A stretch of DNA of 64,000 nt, from NCBI RefSeq assembly GCF_024171645.1, contig NZ_JALKAC010000001.1:930001-994000 (forward strand). Reading direction: 5' to 3'. Numbering within the stretch: position 1 is the stretch's first letter; every line of letters starts with the position of its first letter. Shown here in pieces: positions 44,459-53,080 of the stretch. The notes under the pieces were generated by a model. It saw only the letters and a program-made list of their open reading frames with translations, was not told where the DNA came from and did no database searches. The translations under genes and the position numbers were made by a program. This stretch comes from Flavobacterium sp. HSC-32F16 (lineage in GTDB: Bacteria; Bacteroidota; Bacteroidia; Flavobacteriales; Flavobacteriaceae).

Positions 44459-45673
44459 TTGAATTTAATATCTAAAAAGAAAACTAAAAAATTGATCTTT
44501 GATAGTGATGTACCTCACATCACTAAGTATATGGGTTCTAAAAGAAATATACTAAAGTTTGTTATAGACAATATTGCTGAAATACACAGAGGTGAAGAAA
44601 TCTGTGACCTTTTCGCTGGAACTTGTATTTTATCAGGTGCATTAAGAAATACTGCCTCTATGCATTCTAATGATATTCAAAATTATTCGTCATATATTGC
44701 TAAAACATATTTATCAAATCATGATTGGAATACTTATCCCGAAGATATTATTGATCTTGTAATCAATCAAGGTCAAGCATATAAAAAAGAAATTGGTGAA
44801 AAATTTAATAAACTGAATTTCAATTATGAAAACATTACTTCATTAGAAGAATTTAATAAACTAGAAGATGATCAAAAGTGTTTAATAAACGAAACTTTTG
44901 AGAATACTCCTTACCATCTATTTATTAAAAATTATTCAGGTACATACTGGTCTTATGATCAGTGCCTTGCAATTGATGCTTTTAGAAAGATCGCTGATGA
45001 TTATAAAGAAACGCCTTTACATTATGTCATAATATCAAGTATAATTTTTGCAATGTCATACACTTCCCAAAGTACTGGTCACTATGCACAATATCGAAAT
45101 GCAAAAGATATAAATTCGATGCTTGACATAAAAAAATATAGAATAAAAGATTTTGATTTTTATTTTAGAAGGAAAATGGAAGAGCTTAAAAGTGTCTTAA
45201 GTACAAATAATCTTAACCACAAAGTAACTAACTTGGATTACTTAGATTGTTTGAAAGATATAAGTACAGGATCAACGGTTTATGCTGATCCCCCATATGG
45301 ATTTGTTCACTATTCCCGTTTTTATCATGCTCTCGAAACTCTCGTTAATTATGATTATCCTGAATTAAAATATAAAGGCAGATATAGAACTGATCGCCAT
45401 CAATCACCTTTTAGCAAGAGTAAAGATGTAAGAGTTGCATTTGAAAAAATGTTTAATAAAATTAATTCAAAACAAGCGCAACTTATCTTAAGTTATAGTA
45501 GTACTGGAATGATACGATTAGATGAAATTGTAGAAATTGCAAATTCAAGCTTTGACTTTAATTACGATATAAGTGTTAAATCGATTGATCATTTACATAG
45601 CACAATGGGAAGAAGTGAAGATAAATCACGAGAAGTTAAAGAATACCTAATTATAGCAAAAAGAAAAAAATGA
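44459..45673 (+). CDS. D12-class N6-adenine DNA methyltransferase
   Basis: A 404-residue methyltransferase of the Dam/D12 class. The N-terminal YMGSKRNIL (K-x-x-G-type motif X), the SAM motif EEICDLFAGTCILSGAL, and the catalytic motif ADPPYGFVHYSRFYHALETL (Asp277-Pro-Pro-Tyr) are in the expected order, with a target-recognition insert in between. The only start available is TTG at 44459; a stop codon lies one base upstream in the same frame. It overlaps the next gene by 4 bp (ATGA). It probably methylates adenine in a short site and protects host DNA from the neighbouring nucleases (inference). Confidence 0.88.
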   Translation: MNLISKKKTKKLIFDSDVPHITKYMGSKRNILKFVIDNIAEIHRGEEICDLFAGTCILSGALRNTASMHSNDIQNYSSYIAKTYLSNHDWNTYPEDIIDLVINQGQAYKKEIGEKFNKLNFNYENITSLEEFNKLEDDQKCLINETFENTPYHLFIKNYSGTYWSYDQCLAIDAFRKIADDYKETPLHYVIISSIIFAMSYTSQSTGHYAQYRNAKDINSMLDIKKYRIKDFDFYFRRKMEELKSVLSTNNLNHKVTNLDYLDCLKDISTGSTVYADPPYGFVHYSRFYHALETLVNYDYPELKYKGRYRTDRHQSPFSKSKDVRVAFEKMFNKINSKQAQLILSYSSTGMIRLDEIVEIANSSFDFNYDISVKSIDHLHSTMGRSEDKSREVKEYLIIAKRKK

Positions 45674-47889
45674 GTGCAAAATTAGACATAACAAAACTAG
45701 CAATGTCATGGACAAAATACAGTGTAGTCCAACTGATTGACGTTATATCGAGTGAAGAAGAAATACAAAAGTTCAAAAATAAGGAAAAAGGAATCGACGA
45801 AGTTTGCTTGAAAAAATTTTTAGGCATACACAATCTATCTGATGAAACTCCTCCTATTTGGATTGAAATACAAAAACATCCGAAACAGAAAAGATTATTT
45901 GCTTTATTAGGGCTTATTTTTACACATTATGAGAACATATCCAATTTTGCTAATTCGTATTCAAATGACAAAATGGGTGGGATTTTCTTAATGGCATCAG
46001 GAAAGCAATTTACAAATATGAGAGGTGCATTAGTAATTTCGGGGGCTTCTTTAAATAGCTTTAGAAGAAAAGACGAAGTTCCTTATAGTTTTAAGCCTTT
46101 ATATGAAAATGGAGAAGTCGGTAAATTATTTAAAGATTTATTGATCCAGAGATTAACCTCTATTGGGTGGGAGGGAGAAAATTTTTATGATGTTTGCTAT
46201 GAATTAAATTTTCATAAAGCAGTCAGTTTGACAGAGGGCCAATTCAAAGAGTGGACTGAAGGTAAAACTTTGGTAAAAAGCAAGTTAATAGACAATCTTG
46301 AATCTTTAAAAAAAAATAATAAAATTACAACTTATAAAGTAGACCAATGGTTAAAAGAATGGGATGACATAAATTTTGCAGCTGATGAAATGAGAAAAAA
46401 GCCCAACCCATTTTTTATAATGTTTAAAATGGATGCCCGCCTTTTAAAACGCCTTTCAGACGTACATAGAAGAAAGTCCGCCGATTCTTCTATTAAAGAC
46501 TTATCTGTTCAAAGACCACATAACGAAAGTAGGTCACAAGAGATCCATAATTATATTCATGGGGGGTTTCCGTGGTCAACTATCTCTGAGACTCAAAGAC
46601 AGTCCGAAGAGTATAAAGACTTGAAAATGCCAGGAATACTTCCAACCGCTATAATTGCAAATATTCTTGCTCCAAATTCTGAGAGGGGAAAATATTCTCT
46701 ACAATTAGAAGATTCTATTCAAATTGAAAATATTGATAGCGACTTTCCTGTTTTAAAAATTCCTGATAGTGTTTTTACTGAAGATTGGGATCCAAATTTA
46801 AAACCATTTGAAATCATTGATGGACAGCATCGATTATGGGCATTTGATGAAGAAGAAGATTTAAATGGTAATTACGAATTACCTGTGATCGCATATTATG
46901 ACTTAGACAGGGCTTGGCAAGCATATTTATTTTATACTATAAATATTAAACCTGTCAAGATCAATACAAGTTTAGGATATGATTTATATCCTTTGCTAAG
47001 AACTCAAAACTGGTTAGAACCTTTAAATGATGGTTTAACATTTTATCGTGAAAATAGAGCTCAGGAATTAGTGGAAGCACTTTGGATCTATAAAGAAAGT
47101 CCGTGGAGAAATCGAATTAAAATGTTAGGAGAAGGTGAAGGCAATATTAGTCAGGCTTCATTTATAAACACTTTAACAAGTTCTTTTTTAAAGAAACCGA
47201 GCAATAAAGGAATTGGGGGATTATTCTCTAACTTAATTACCCAAGGAGGAAAAAATAAAGTATTAAATTGGAACAGAACTCAACAAGCAGGGTTTTTAAT
47301 ATTATTCTGGGACTTAATTCTCGAAAGTTTAAATGACTATTTACCATCAGAAGAAGAAGAAGAAGAAGAAATAGATACACTACGAGAAGAACCATTGTGG
47401 GCAAGATCAATTAGAGAAACCGAAAAGGAAGATGACAGAATTGAAGGAATGCACCCCGCATTCACTTCAAAAAATTCTTTTTTATCTAGAGATCAAGGAG
47501 TAAGAGGCGTATCAATGTTTCTCAACGATTTCTTTTACTTTCTTGCAAGTGATGATTCAATATTAAATCTTAACGAATTAGCTTGGGACGATGATTTAGA
47601 TGAGAAGACAATACTTGCTGATAGTATTGATAAAGCTATTCAGGATTTCAAAAAACATGATATTTACGCTGTTCTAAAATCCCTTTCCCGCGAAATTATA
47701 AAAATGGATTGGAGAACTGGTTCATCTGATTTTAGTGACAATCCTGAACAGAAATTTAAGCAAATGAGTTATAAAGGTAGTAGCGGTTATACAATGATTT
47801 GGAAAGAACTTACTAGTGTAATATCTAACTCAAAGGATTTAATTATAAGTAAATACGCTAATCAAATTTCTGAATTTATAAAATCATAA
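45670..47889 (+). CDS. Large DGQHR-domain (DndB-like) protein
   Basis: A 739-residue protein. The DGQHR motif occurs at residues 384-388 in FEIIDGQHRLWAF, followed by PVIAYYDLDRAWQAYLFYTIN, as in DndB/DpdB-type proteins whose fold relates to ParB/Srx. Unlike usual DGQHR proteins (~350-400 residues), it has an extra N-terminal ~230-residue domain (KQFTNMRGALVISG, then WEGENFYDVCYELNFHKAVS) and a Glu-rich stretch near 560 (EEEEEEEI). DndB is a transcriptional regulator with reported ATPase activity in phosphorothioation systems. Here it is fused in an operon with an adenine methyltransferase, so it may control modification or nuclease action. Confidence 0.8.
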   Translation: MSAKLDITKLAMSWTKYSVVQLIDVISSEEEIQKFKNKEKGIDEVCLKKFLGIHNLSDETPPIWIEIQKHPKQKRLFALLGLIFTHYENISNFANSYSNDKMGGIFLMASGKQFTNMRGALVISGASLNSFRRKDEVPYSFKPLYENGEVGKLFKDLLIQRLTSIGWEGENFYDVCYELNFHKAVSLTEGQFKEWTEGKTLVKSKLIDNLESLKKNNKITTYKVDQWLKEWDDINFAADEMRKKPNPFFIMFKMDARLLKRLSDVHRRKSADSSIKDLSVQRPHNESRSQEIHNYIHGGFPWSTISETQRQSEEYKDLKMPGILPTAIIANILAPNSERGKYSLQLEDSIQIENIDSDFPVLKIPDSVFTEDWDPNLKPFEIIDGQHRLWAFDEEEDLNGNYELPVIAYYDLDRAWQAYLFYTINIKPVKINTSLGYDLYPLLRTQNWLEPLNDGLTFYRENRAQELVEALWIYKESPWRNRIKMLGEGEGNISQASFINTLTSSFLKKPSNKGIGGLFSNLITQGGKNKVLNWNRTQQAGFLILFWDLILESLNDYLPSEEEEEEEIDTLREEPLWARSIRETEKEDDRIEGMHPAFTSKNSFLSRDQGVRGVSMFLNDFFYFLASDDSILNLNELAWDDDLDEKTILADSIDKAIQDFKKHDIYAVLKSLSREIIKMDWRTGSSDFSDNPEQKFKQMSYKGSSGYTMIWKELTSVISNSKDLIISKYANQISEFIKS

Positions 47890-47891
47890 AA

Positions 47892-49259
47892 ATGGAAAAT
47901 TTTATAAACTCAGCTTCAAATATACCTGTTATCGATGGCGTTGTACAAATCAAAAGTACTCTTTTAGCCAGTCAGCAAGTTATTAGCTCTACTAATCGTT
48001 TATTATTACCAGACTATAAAACTGTAATAAGTAATCATTTAGATGGTTCTGATGTATTGTCAAATACTGAAATCAACACTTTTTTAGCATCCACAGCGTT
48101 ATTACATTGTTTAGATGGTTGGGGATATTTATCACATGCAATTGATGGTTTAATTTCAGGAGATAGCAGAATTGCAATTCATTTAGGTTATTATTCGGAA
48201 TTAAGAGCTTCTATGTCTTTTCTTTCTTCAGAAGGAATAGGAATATTTAATAATGGTTATATTTCAGCTGATGCCACTAATAGTATACAGCGAAATCCCT
48301 CTCGAGATAGAGTAACTGCAACCTCAATTAATGCTAGTACTCATCAATTCATTTGGAATAGTTTAGATACATGGATAAACTCTATTGTTAAACCCTCAAA
48401 TCCCTCTGATCTTTTAGGTGTGTTTACAGTGGATGGGAAGAATTTTAATGACTGGTTGACTCATTTTCCCTATACTTCTCCAAATTCTGGGATTTTAGTT
48501 TTAAAAAATTGGCTATCATCTTGGAATTTTGATATAAATCATTTTAAAAAAGATCGAGAGGTAAGAAATATAGTGAGTTATCAGACACCTAATTTAAATG
48601 TTTCTCAAAATATTTATACTCTTAATCAAAATATTGACAAATTAAATTCTTTTTGGGATATTCTTGAACCTTCAGGAAACAATAGATTTCAATTACTCGA
48701 TAAGTATTTATTACGTGAATTATTAAGAATTATTTACGATCAGCAAACAAACTCTGTAAAACTCGCAAATACTTTTGAAAGTTTAGTAAGAAAAACAATA
48801 ACTAATATGGGACTTACAGTTCAACAATCGTTTGTCAATTTTATGATTTCTCATGACCAACATGATTTATTTGTCGAATCTTTTAATACAACAATAGACC
48901 CTGCTACAAATTCATTAAACCCATTATCTGTCATCGCTAGAGCAACCCTGATGCTAAGAATTTCAACAGGTAGTGTTTCTCATATACTTAATAGTGGAGG
49001 AATGACCAAAGAAGATTTAGATTTTGTGTGGGACAAATATGGTCTTGAAAATGGTTTTTGGACCACTGGAGACTTACCGGAGAATTTTATTTCGCTCTGG
49101 GAAGATATAAAAGATGAAGTAGAGGTAGTTACAACTTGGGCTAATACAAAAAAACCTGATCTTGATTTACATACAATTTATAACGATGTTAGTGTACCAT
49201 ATTCTTTAAATTTTTTCAAACAATTTCATAGAGCTGGCCTATGGGGAATGTCAATTTGA
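47892..49259 (+). CDS. Unknown protein of the methyltransferase-DGQHR operon
   Basis: A 455-residue cytoplasmic protein that starts 2 bp after the DGQHR gene, so it is the third gene of the operon. It is helical and Ser/Asn-rich, with AIHLGYYSELRASMSFLSSEGIGI, then STHQFIWNSLDTWI and RATLMLRISTGSVSHIL. I recognise no nuclease, ATPase or methyltransferase motif. The YYSELRASMSFLSSEGI helix is a possible HEPN-like or YaaC-like helical-bundle element, but I see no R-x4-6-H catalytic motif. Its place suggests an obligatory partner of the other two proteins. Confidence 0.6.
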   Translation: MENFINSASNIPVIDGVVQIKSTLLASQQVISSTNRLLLPDYKTVISNHLDGSDVLSNTEINTFLASTALLHCLDGWGYLSHAIDGLISGDSRIAIHLGYYSELRASMSFLSSEGIGIFNNGYISADATNSIQRNPSRDRVTATSINASTHQFIWNSLDTWINSIVKPSNPSDLLGVFTVDGKNFNDWLTHFPYTSPNSGILVLKNWLSSWNFDINHFKKDREVRNIVSYQTPNLNVSQNIYTLNQNIDKLNSFWDILEPSGNNRFQLLDKYLLRELLRIIYDQQTNSVKLANTFESLVRKTITNMGLTVQQSFVNFMISHDQHDLFVESFNTTIDPATNSLNPLSVIARATLMLRISTGSVSHILNSGGMTKEDLDFVWDKYGLENGFWTTGDLPENFISLWEDIKDEVEVVTTWANTKKPDLDLHTIYNDVSVPYSLNFFKQFHRAGLWGMSI

Positions 49260-49533
49260 CCAAGATAAATTAACTCATAGGTTTTAAAATTAGAAAGAAG
49301 TAAGTTTCTAAATATATCTTTTTGGCTATTTCCTCTGCTAATTTAGGTGCTTTTTTCATATTCCGCCAACATCTGTCGTGATTAAGTTTTAATCATAATA
49401 GCATAGCTATGTATAATTAATTAATTAATTAATTAATGCGTAATATTTCAATTCTTCGATGCTAGTAAATTGTCTTAGTGGTTGACTTGCGGCACTTGCT
49501 GCGAACGTTCTTGTATTAAAGTGAACATGAGAC
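49260..49533. other. Gene-free stretch with AATT microsatellite
   Basis: An AT-rich 3' flank of the operon. It contains the palindrome CATAGCTATG (49402-49411) and a perfect AATT/TTAA tandem run at 49414-49437. Near 49,490-49,500 there is a GCGGCACTTGCTGC dyad. No coding capacity is seen. Confidence 0.5.
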
Positions 49534-49626
49534 TGCATTAAGCCTATTTTTCGAATTTCCAAATCTCCCAAATACAAAATCAACTTCCATATTAAGAAAA
49601 TTGTCGAAGCCGGCTGCTATATTAGC
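49534..49626. repeat. Diverged ~90-bp intergenic repeat, copy A
   Basis: It aligns with copy B (52902-52994) at roughly three-quarters identity over ~90 bp in the same orientation; shared blocks include CCAAATACAAAA-type and TTCCAT-type words. It lies just 3' of the minus-strand DGQHR gene. Confidence 0.6.
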
Positions 49627-49643
49627 TGTTAGCTATAGTCATT

Positions 49644-50804
49644 TTATTCTTTACGTACAAAGTCTTCTTCATTCTTTATTATTCTTGAGACTTTATTAAA
49701 TCCGGATTCTGAACTAATCCCACTTAAAGTTTTTCCTAAAATCCAGTCGTAATCATTTAACCTGCTTTTAAAGATGATTTCCTCAAAATTGGACAAAACA
49801 TTGCTATTAAAAGTATTTTCAAAATGATTTTTTAATAGGTCAGAAATGATATAATTTATTGATTTGCAACCTAATGTTTTTTGAATATAGAAACTTGGAT
49901 TATAAACGATTGACTTGTATTGGCTATCGATATCAATAACTTTATGCGGATCAAGAAAAGCGTTGGGCCATTTCCTATTTACAATTTTCCAAGATTCAAT
50001 AATAAAATTACTAATTTCTTTAGCAGAATTTCTTGAAAAGTCTATTAATTCTTGATTTTCTAATGTACTGACAATTTTAGAATGCTTATTAATGTAACTT
50101 AATATAATTCCTGAAATAGCTTCACTAAATGCTTTGACTCCTATAATTCCAATTTTAAACTCAGAATGAATATCAATTTTTATTGCATTTTGCCAAACAT
50201 TTTCAATAGTAAAATCTTCATTTAGGTAATATGCTGTATTTATTGCAATATGTTGGGTTAATTCACTTTTACCTATTTTATTTTCAATGATCCTGTAATC
50301 ATATTTTGCAAGTTCAATTAAGTCCGTTTTTAATCTTTTTGCTTTTGAGTTAATGTTACTAAATATTTCCATTTCGATGGATCTCTTGTTTTCAGGAGTA
50401 ATAATTATGGATATTTGTAAACCCAAGTCATTTAGAGATGAATCATTTTTCAATGCATTTTCAAGACCTAATAGTCTATGCTGACCGTCGACAACTCTAA
50501 AAATCTGGCTGTCAATTTTTTCAAAATTAAAATATACAATACCATCTCCTTTGTCTTCCTTGACAATATCTTTTAATCTTGTTTCATCTATAGCCAAAAT
50601 GATTGAATTAGGAAATATAAAATCTTTTGTTTCAATGTATTTTTTAATGTTTAAGTAATGTTTTTCATCTTGGGCTCTTTGATATCCCCCCTCATCAATG
50701 CCATATATTAGAGTATTACTTAAACGGTTAGTTAGACCGAATGGTAATACCGTTGAAACTAGATCATATTTTGATTGCTTATATTTGATACCTGGGAAAT
50801 TCAT
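49644..50804 (-). CDS. DGQHR-domain (DndB-like) protein paired with a RelA/SpoT-like gene
   Basis: A 386-residue protein with the DGQHR motif starting at Asp106 in FRVVDGQHRLLGLENA, followed by LQISIIITPENKRSIEMEIFSNINSKAKRL, a typical DGQHR-family core (the 'FxxIN' segment). The N-terminus carries YGIDEGGYQRAQDEKH, and the C-terminal half is helical and unassigned. It begins 3 bp after the stop of the RelA/SpoT-like gene, so the two are one unit. DGQHR proteins regulate or support DNA-modification systems elsewhere. A role as regulator, neutraliser or sensor for the nucleotidyltransferase partner is inferred. Confidence 0.8.
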   Translation of the reverse strand: MNFPGIKYKQSKYDLVSTVLPFGLTNRLSNTLIYGIDEGGYQRAQDEKHYLNIKKYIETKDFIFPNSIILAIDETRLKDIVKEDKGDGIVYFNFEKIDSQIFRVVDGQHRLLGLENALKNDSSLNDLGLQISIIITPENKRSIEMEIFSNINSKAKRLKTDLIELAKYDYRIIENKIGKSELTQHIAINTAYYLNEDFTIENVWQNAIKIDIHSEFKIGIIGVKAFSEAISGIILSYINKHSKIVSTLENQELIDFSRNSAKEISNFIIESWKIVNRKWPNAFLDPHKVIDIDSQYKSIVYNPSFYIQKTLGCKSINYIISDLLKNHFENTFNSNVLSNFEEIIFKSRLNDYDWILGKTLSGISSESGFNKVSRIIKNEEDFVRKE

Positions 50805-50807
50805 AAT

Positions 50808-52253
50808 TTAATTTAAGCTACTTATTAGTTTTGACAGATTTGAAGTAATTGAACTTTTGGAGTCAATAGATAATTTTTCTATTTCATTTTTTGTTTGCTC
50901 AAGTTTTTGTGTCAATTGATCTTTATCAATGGTTTGACAATAATCATAGATGTTACCATTAAAGGTATGAATTGAGTAAACTGAAATAATTTGTTCAATT
51001 ATGTCTTGATCTAATTCTAAAACTTCAATTGCATCTATTAGAATTTTTAGATTATCAATGTGAGTGTATAAATCCTTAGTATTTAATATATATTCTTTAC
51101 AATCATAGCTTAAACAAGCTTTGAAAATGGTTTCTACAATAAACAATGCTAATTCTTCATCCTGAATTAGTCTATTTTCAGTAATCATTTTAATATAAGA
51201 TTGTTTTATTAAAGTAAAATAATTATCTAAGTTATTCTCTAAATTTTTTTGATCTATAGGAGTGTCAAGATTTGAGAGAATTATTGATTCAAAAATTTGA
51301 AGGTCAAAATTTTCATTTCGATATTTTATATAGAAACTAAATTTTTCTAGCTCTATTGATTGATAGTCTGTATTTATATCTACATTATCTAGAATATTAG
51401 AATTTACCTGACTTATATTATAACAAATTGAAGCAATTTTTTTAAAATTATATGGTATGCCATTTAGTTTTTCTCGAATTGTTCTAGAATAATTTTCCTC
51501 AAATTGATTGATGAATAAAATAACTCGAGAGTTGATTGAAAAATTATCGTTAGCACTTCTAATTTCTTGAAGAAAACCATCAATTTCAATTAATAGTTTC
51601 CCAATATGGTTCATTGATTGTTGTGCTAGATCTCTGACAGGCGTTACTTTGTAATCTTTATAGAAGATCGAGTGTTCCATATCTCCCCAAGCTGATTCAA
51701 GTTTACTTTTGATTTGTAGTTCAAACTTCCAATCTTCAAATTGACATCTTATTTTATATATGTTTAATCCATTCTGCATTCGAACAGGTTGCTTTTTTAG
51801 ATCATCTTCATTTAATTCAATGCCTTTACCTCTAGCATTTGTGATAAAATTTGACGAAGTAATTAACTTATACATATTGATTGTGTCAATATTTAAATCA
51901 GTTAAAATTTTGACACCAATAATATCCTCAACTTCTTTTAGTTTCGACTTAAGTTCGACTTGATTAAAGTTTTCTACATTTTCTAAAATTGGATCAAACA
52001 CGTTATAATCATTGTTTCTAATTAGTTTTTCAGACAGACTATTTGGTTCTTTTACTCTAGAAACAACAGTATAGAATTTTAACTTTTTAACACTATCATG
52101 TTTAGATAAATTAAATTCTTCTGAATAATCCTGGATGATATCAGATAGTATTTTTTTTAGTCTAGCCTCGCAAGCAATAAATTCTTCTCGAAAATCTTCA
52201 AATTTTGTGACTATTTTTTCAATTCTAATTAATTTATCTGCAATTGCTCTCAT
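50808..52253 (-). CDS. RelA/SpoT-like nucleotidyltransferase-domain protein
   Basis: A 481-residue protein with a RelA/SpoT synthetase-like domain at residues ~30-200: SRVKEPNSLSEKL (Arg66, Lys68, Ser72, Lys76, the pyrophosphate-binding pattern), EDIIGVKI (Asp110, metal ligand), WKFELQIKS (Glu178, the second catalytic acid) and ESAWGDMEHSIFYKD. The guanine-stacking Tyr of the usual GYxSxH motif appears replaced by Leu163 (NGLNIYKIRC), so the acceptor may not be GDP/GTP; related toxins pyrophosphorylate tRNA or ATP. The C-terminal ~280 residues are helical and unlike TGS/ACT domains. It starts the two-gene unit. Confidence 0.8.
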   Translation of the reverse strand: MRAIADKLIRIEKIVTKFEDFREEFIACEARLKKILSDIIQDYSEEFNLSKHDSVKKLKFYTVVSRVKEPNSLSEKLIRNNDYNVFDPILENVENFNQVELKSKLKEVEDIIGVKILTDLNIDTINMYKLITSSNFITNARGKGIELNEDDLKKQPVRMQNGLNIYKIRCQFEDWKFELQIKSKLESAWGDMEHSIFYKDYKVTPVRDLAQQSMNHIGKLLIEIDGFLQEIRSANDNFSINSRVILFINQFEENYSRTIREKLNGIPYNFKKIASICYNISQVNSNILDNVDINTDYQSIELEKFSFYIKYRNENFDLQIFESIILSNLDTPIDQKNLENNLDNYFTLIKQSYIKMITENRLIQDEELALFIVETIFKACLSYDCKEYILNTKDLYTHIDNLKILIDAIEVLELDQDIIEQIISVYSIHTFNGNIYDYCQTIDKDQLTQKLEQTKNEIEKLSIDSKSSITSNLSKLISSLN

Positions 52254-52308
52254 TTAGTTTTTTATTGTGTTGTTAGATTTATTATTACAGCTAACATTCT
52301 AGCCTCTC

Positions 52309-52357
52309 ACTCAGTTTGTAACTTATGAAACTGAGTATTTTCGGCTAAACGAAAATA
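52309..52357. repeat. Two adjacent hairpins upstream of the RelA/SpoT-like gene
   Basis: ACTCAGTTT pairs with AAACTGAGT (52309-52336, 10-nt loop), followed directly by TATTTTCG paired with CGAAAATA (52336-52357, 6-nt loop). They lie in the 5' region of the minus-strand unit, beside a 13-bp terminal inverted repeat. Confidence 0.65.
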
Positions 52358-52407
52358 CGAAGTAAAACGATAATTCCACTAAGATTACAAATAGTGTGAC
52401 ACGTATG

Positions 52408-52892
52408 TTAAGCGGCGTAAAAACAAACGTAAAACCTTTTTAATTCTGATTATTTTCCACTTTGTATTTTCATTTAGATAAAGATCAGTTTTATTATTTT
52501 TTATTTTGCAAATAGTTACTTTATAGATTCATTCTGATAGTCATTTTCTGTTTTCATCAAAACTGTTTTTTCCTTTCAGTTCGGCTTTGAAGTTTCTACT
52601 TTCTCCAAAGTTTTCATCAAAAATTTTCGTAAAAAAATAAAAAGTAATTTATATTTTGTAAAAATCACTGTTATTTACTAATTTTCCTTCCAATTTATTT
52701 AGAAAGTTTCGGTGTCGGCGGTTTGGAAAGAGTACTTGGTGGATTATTTCCTCTTCCTGGTCCTGATAGATTTCCTGTCGCGCGTGGTCTGTTTTGTGGT
52801 CTTTGATTACCTAAAGCTATTAAAATTAACGTTAAATATGCTGTATGGGCATTTTATCGTTTTCCCCCTGTCTGGAAAGTTACGCCGCTTAA
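52408..52892. mobile_element. Possible MITE-like or degenerate element bounded by 13-bp inverted repeats
   Basis: TTAAGCGGCGTAA at 52408-52420 and its exact inverse TTACGCCGCTTAA at 52880-52892 bound a 485-bp stretch without an intact gene. The minus strand of the right half carries an open stretch reading LIALGNQRPQNRPRATGN, then GPGRGNNPPSTLSKPPTPKL and a stop near 52700, with no start codon, so it looks like a Pro/Gly-rich gene end or recurrent element sequence. No target-site duplication is visible. Confidence 0.4.
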
Positions 52893-52901
52893 GGTTTTGG
52901 T

Positions 52902-52994
52902 AGTATAAGTCCATTCTTCGTATTTACCAAATCATTCCAAATACAAAACAACTTTCCATTAATCAAATTATCCAAATCCGTTGTAGCTCTTATG
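52902..52994. repeat. Diverged ~90-bp intergenic repeat, copy B
   Basis: The counterpart of 49534-49626, in the same orientation. It lies 3' of the minus-strand gene at 53081-53545 and directly abuts the right inverted repeat at 52880-52892. Confidence 0.6.
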
Positions 52995-53080
52995 CCCAGT
53001 TTTTTTTAAGAGCGTGTATAAATACTAATAGCTAAAATTATACCGGCTCTGAGTACGACAAAAATAAATATTAGAATTAA

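Noticed and set aside
49414..49437. AATT tandem tract as a phase-variation switch
   Set aside because: It is 3' of a gene and not in a promoter or reading frame, and the 4-bp unit would not obviously affect expression.
41284..52253. Canonical Dnd/BREX/DISARM system
   Set aside because: No DndA/C/D/E, PglX/PglZ, BrxC, SNF2 helicase or DISARM genes are present despite the DGQHR proteins and methyltransferase.
52408..52420. True integron attC site
   Set aside because: GTTAAGC fits the R' core, but no RYYYAAC partner at the proper distance and no integron integrase are present; kept only as a remark.
52712..52903. Plus-strand 63-codon open frame in the inverted-repeat block
   Set aside because: It lies opposite a better Pro/Gly-rich minus-strand frame and lacks a promoter; probably not a gene.
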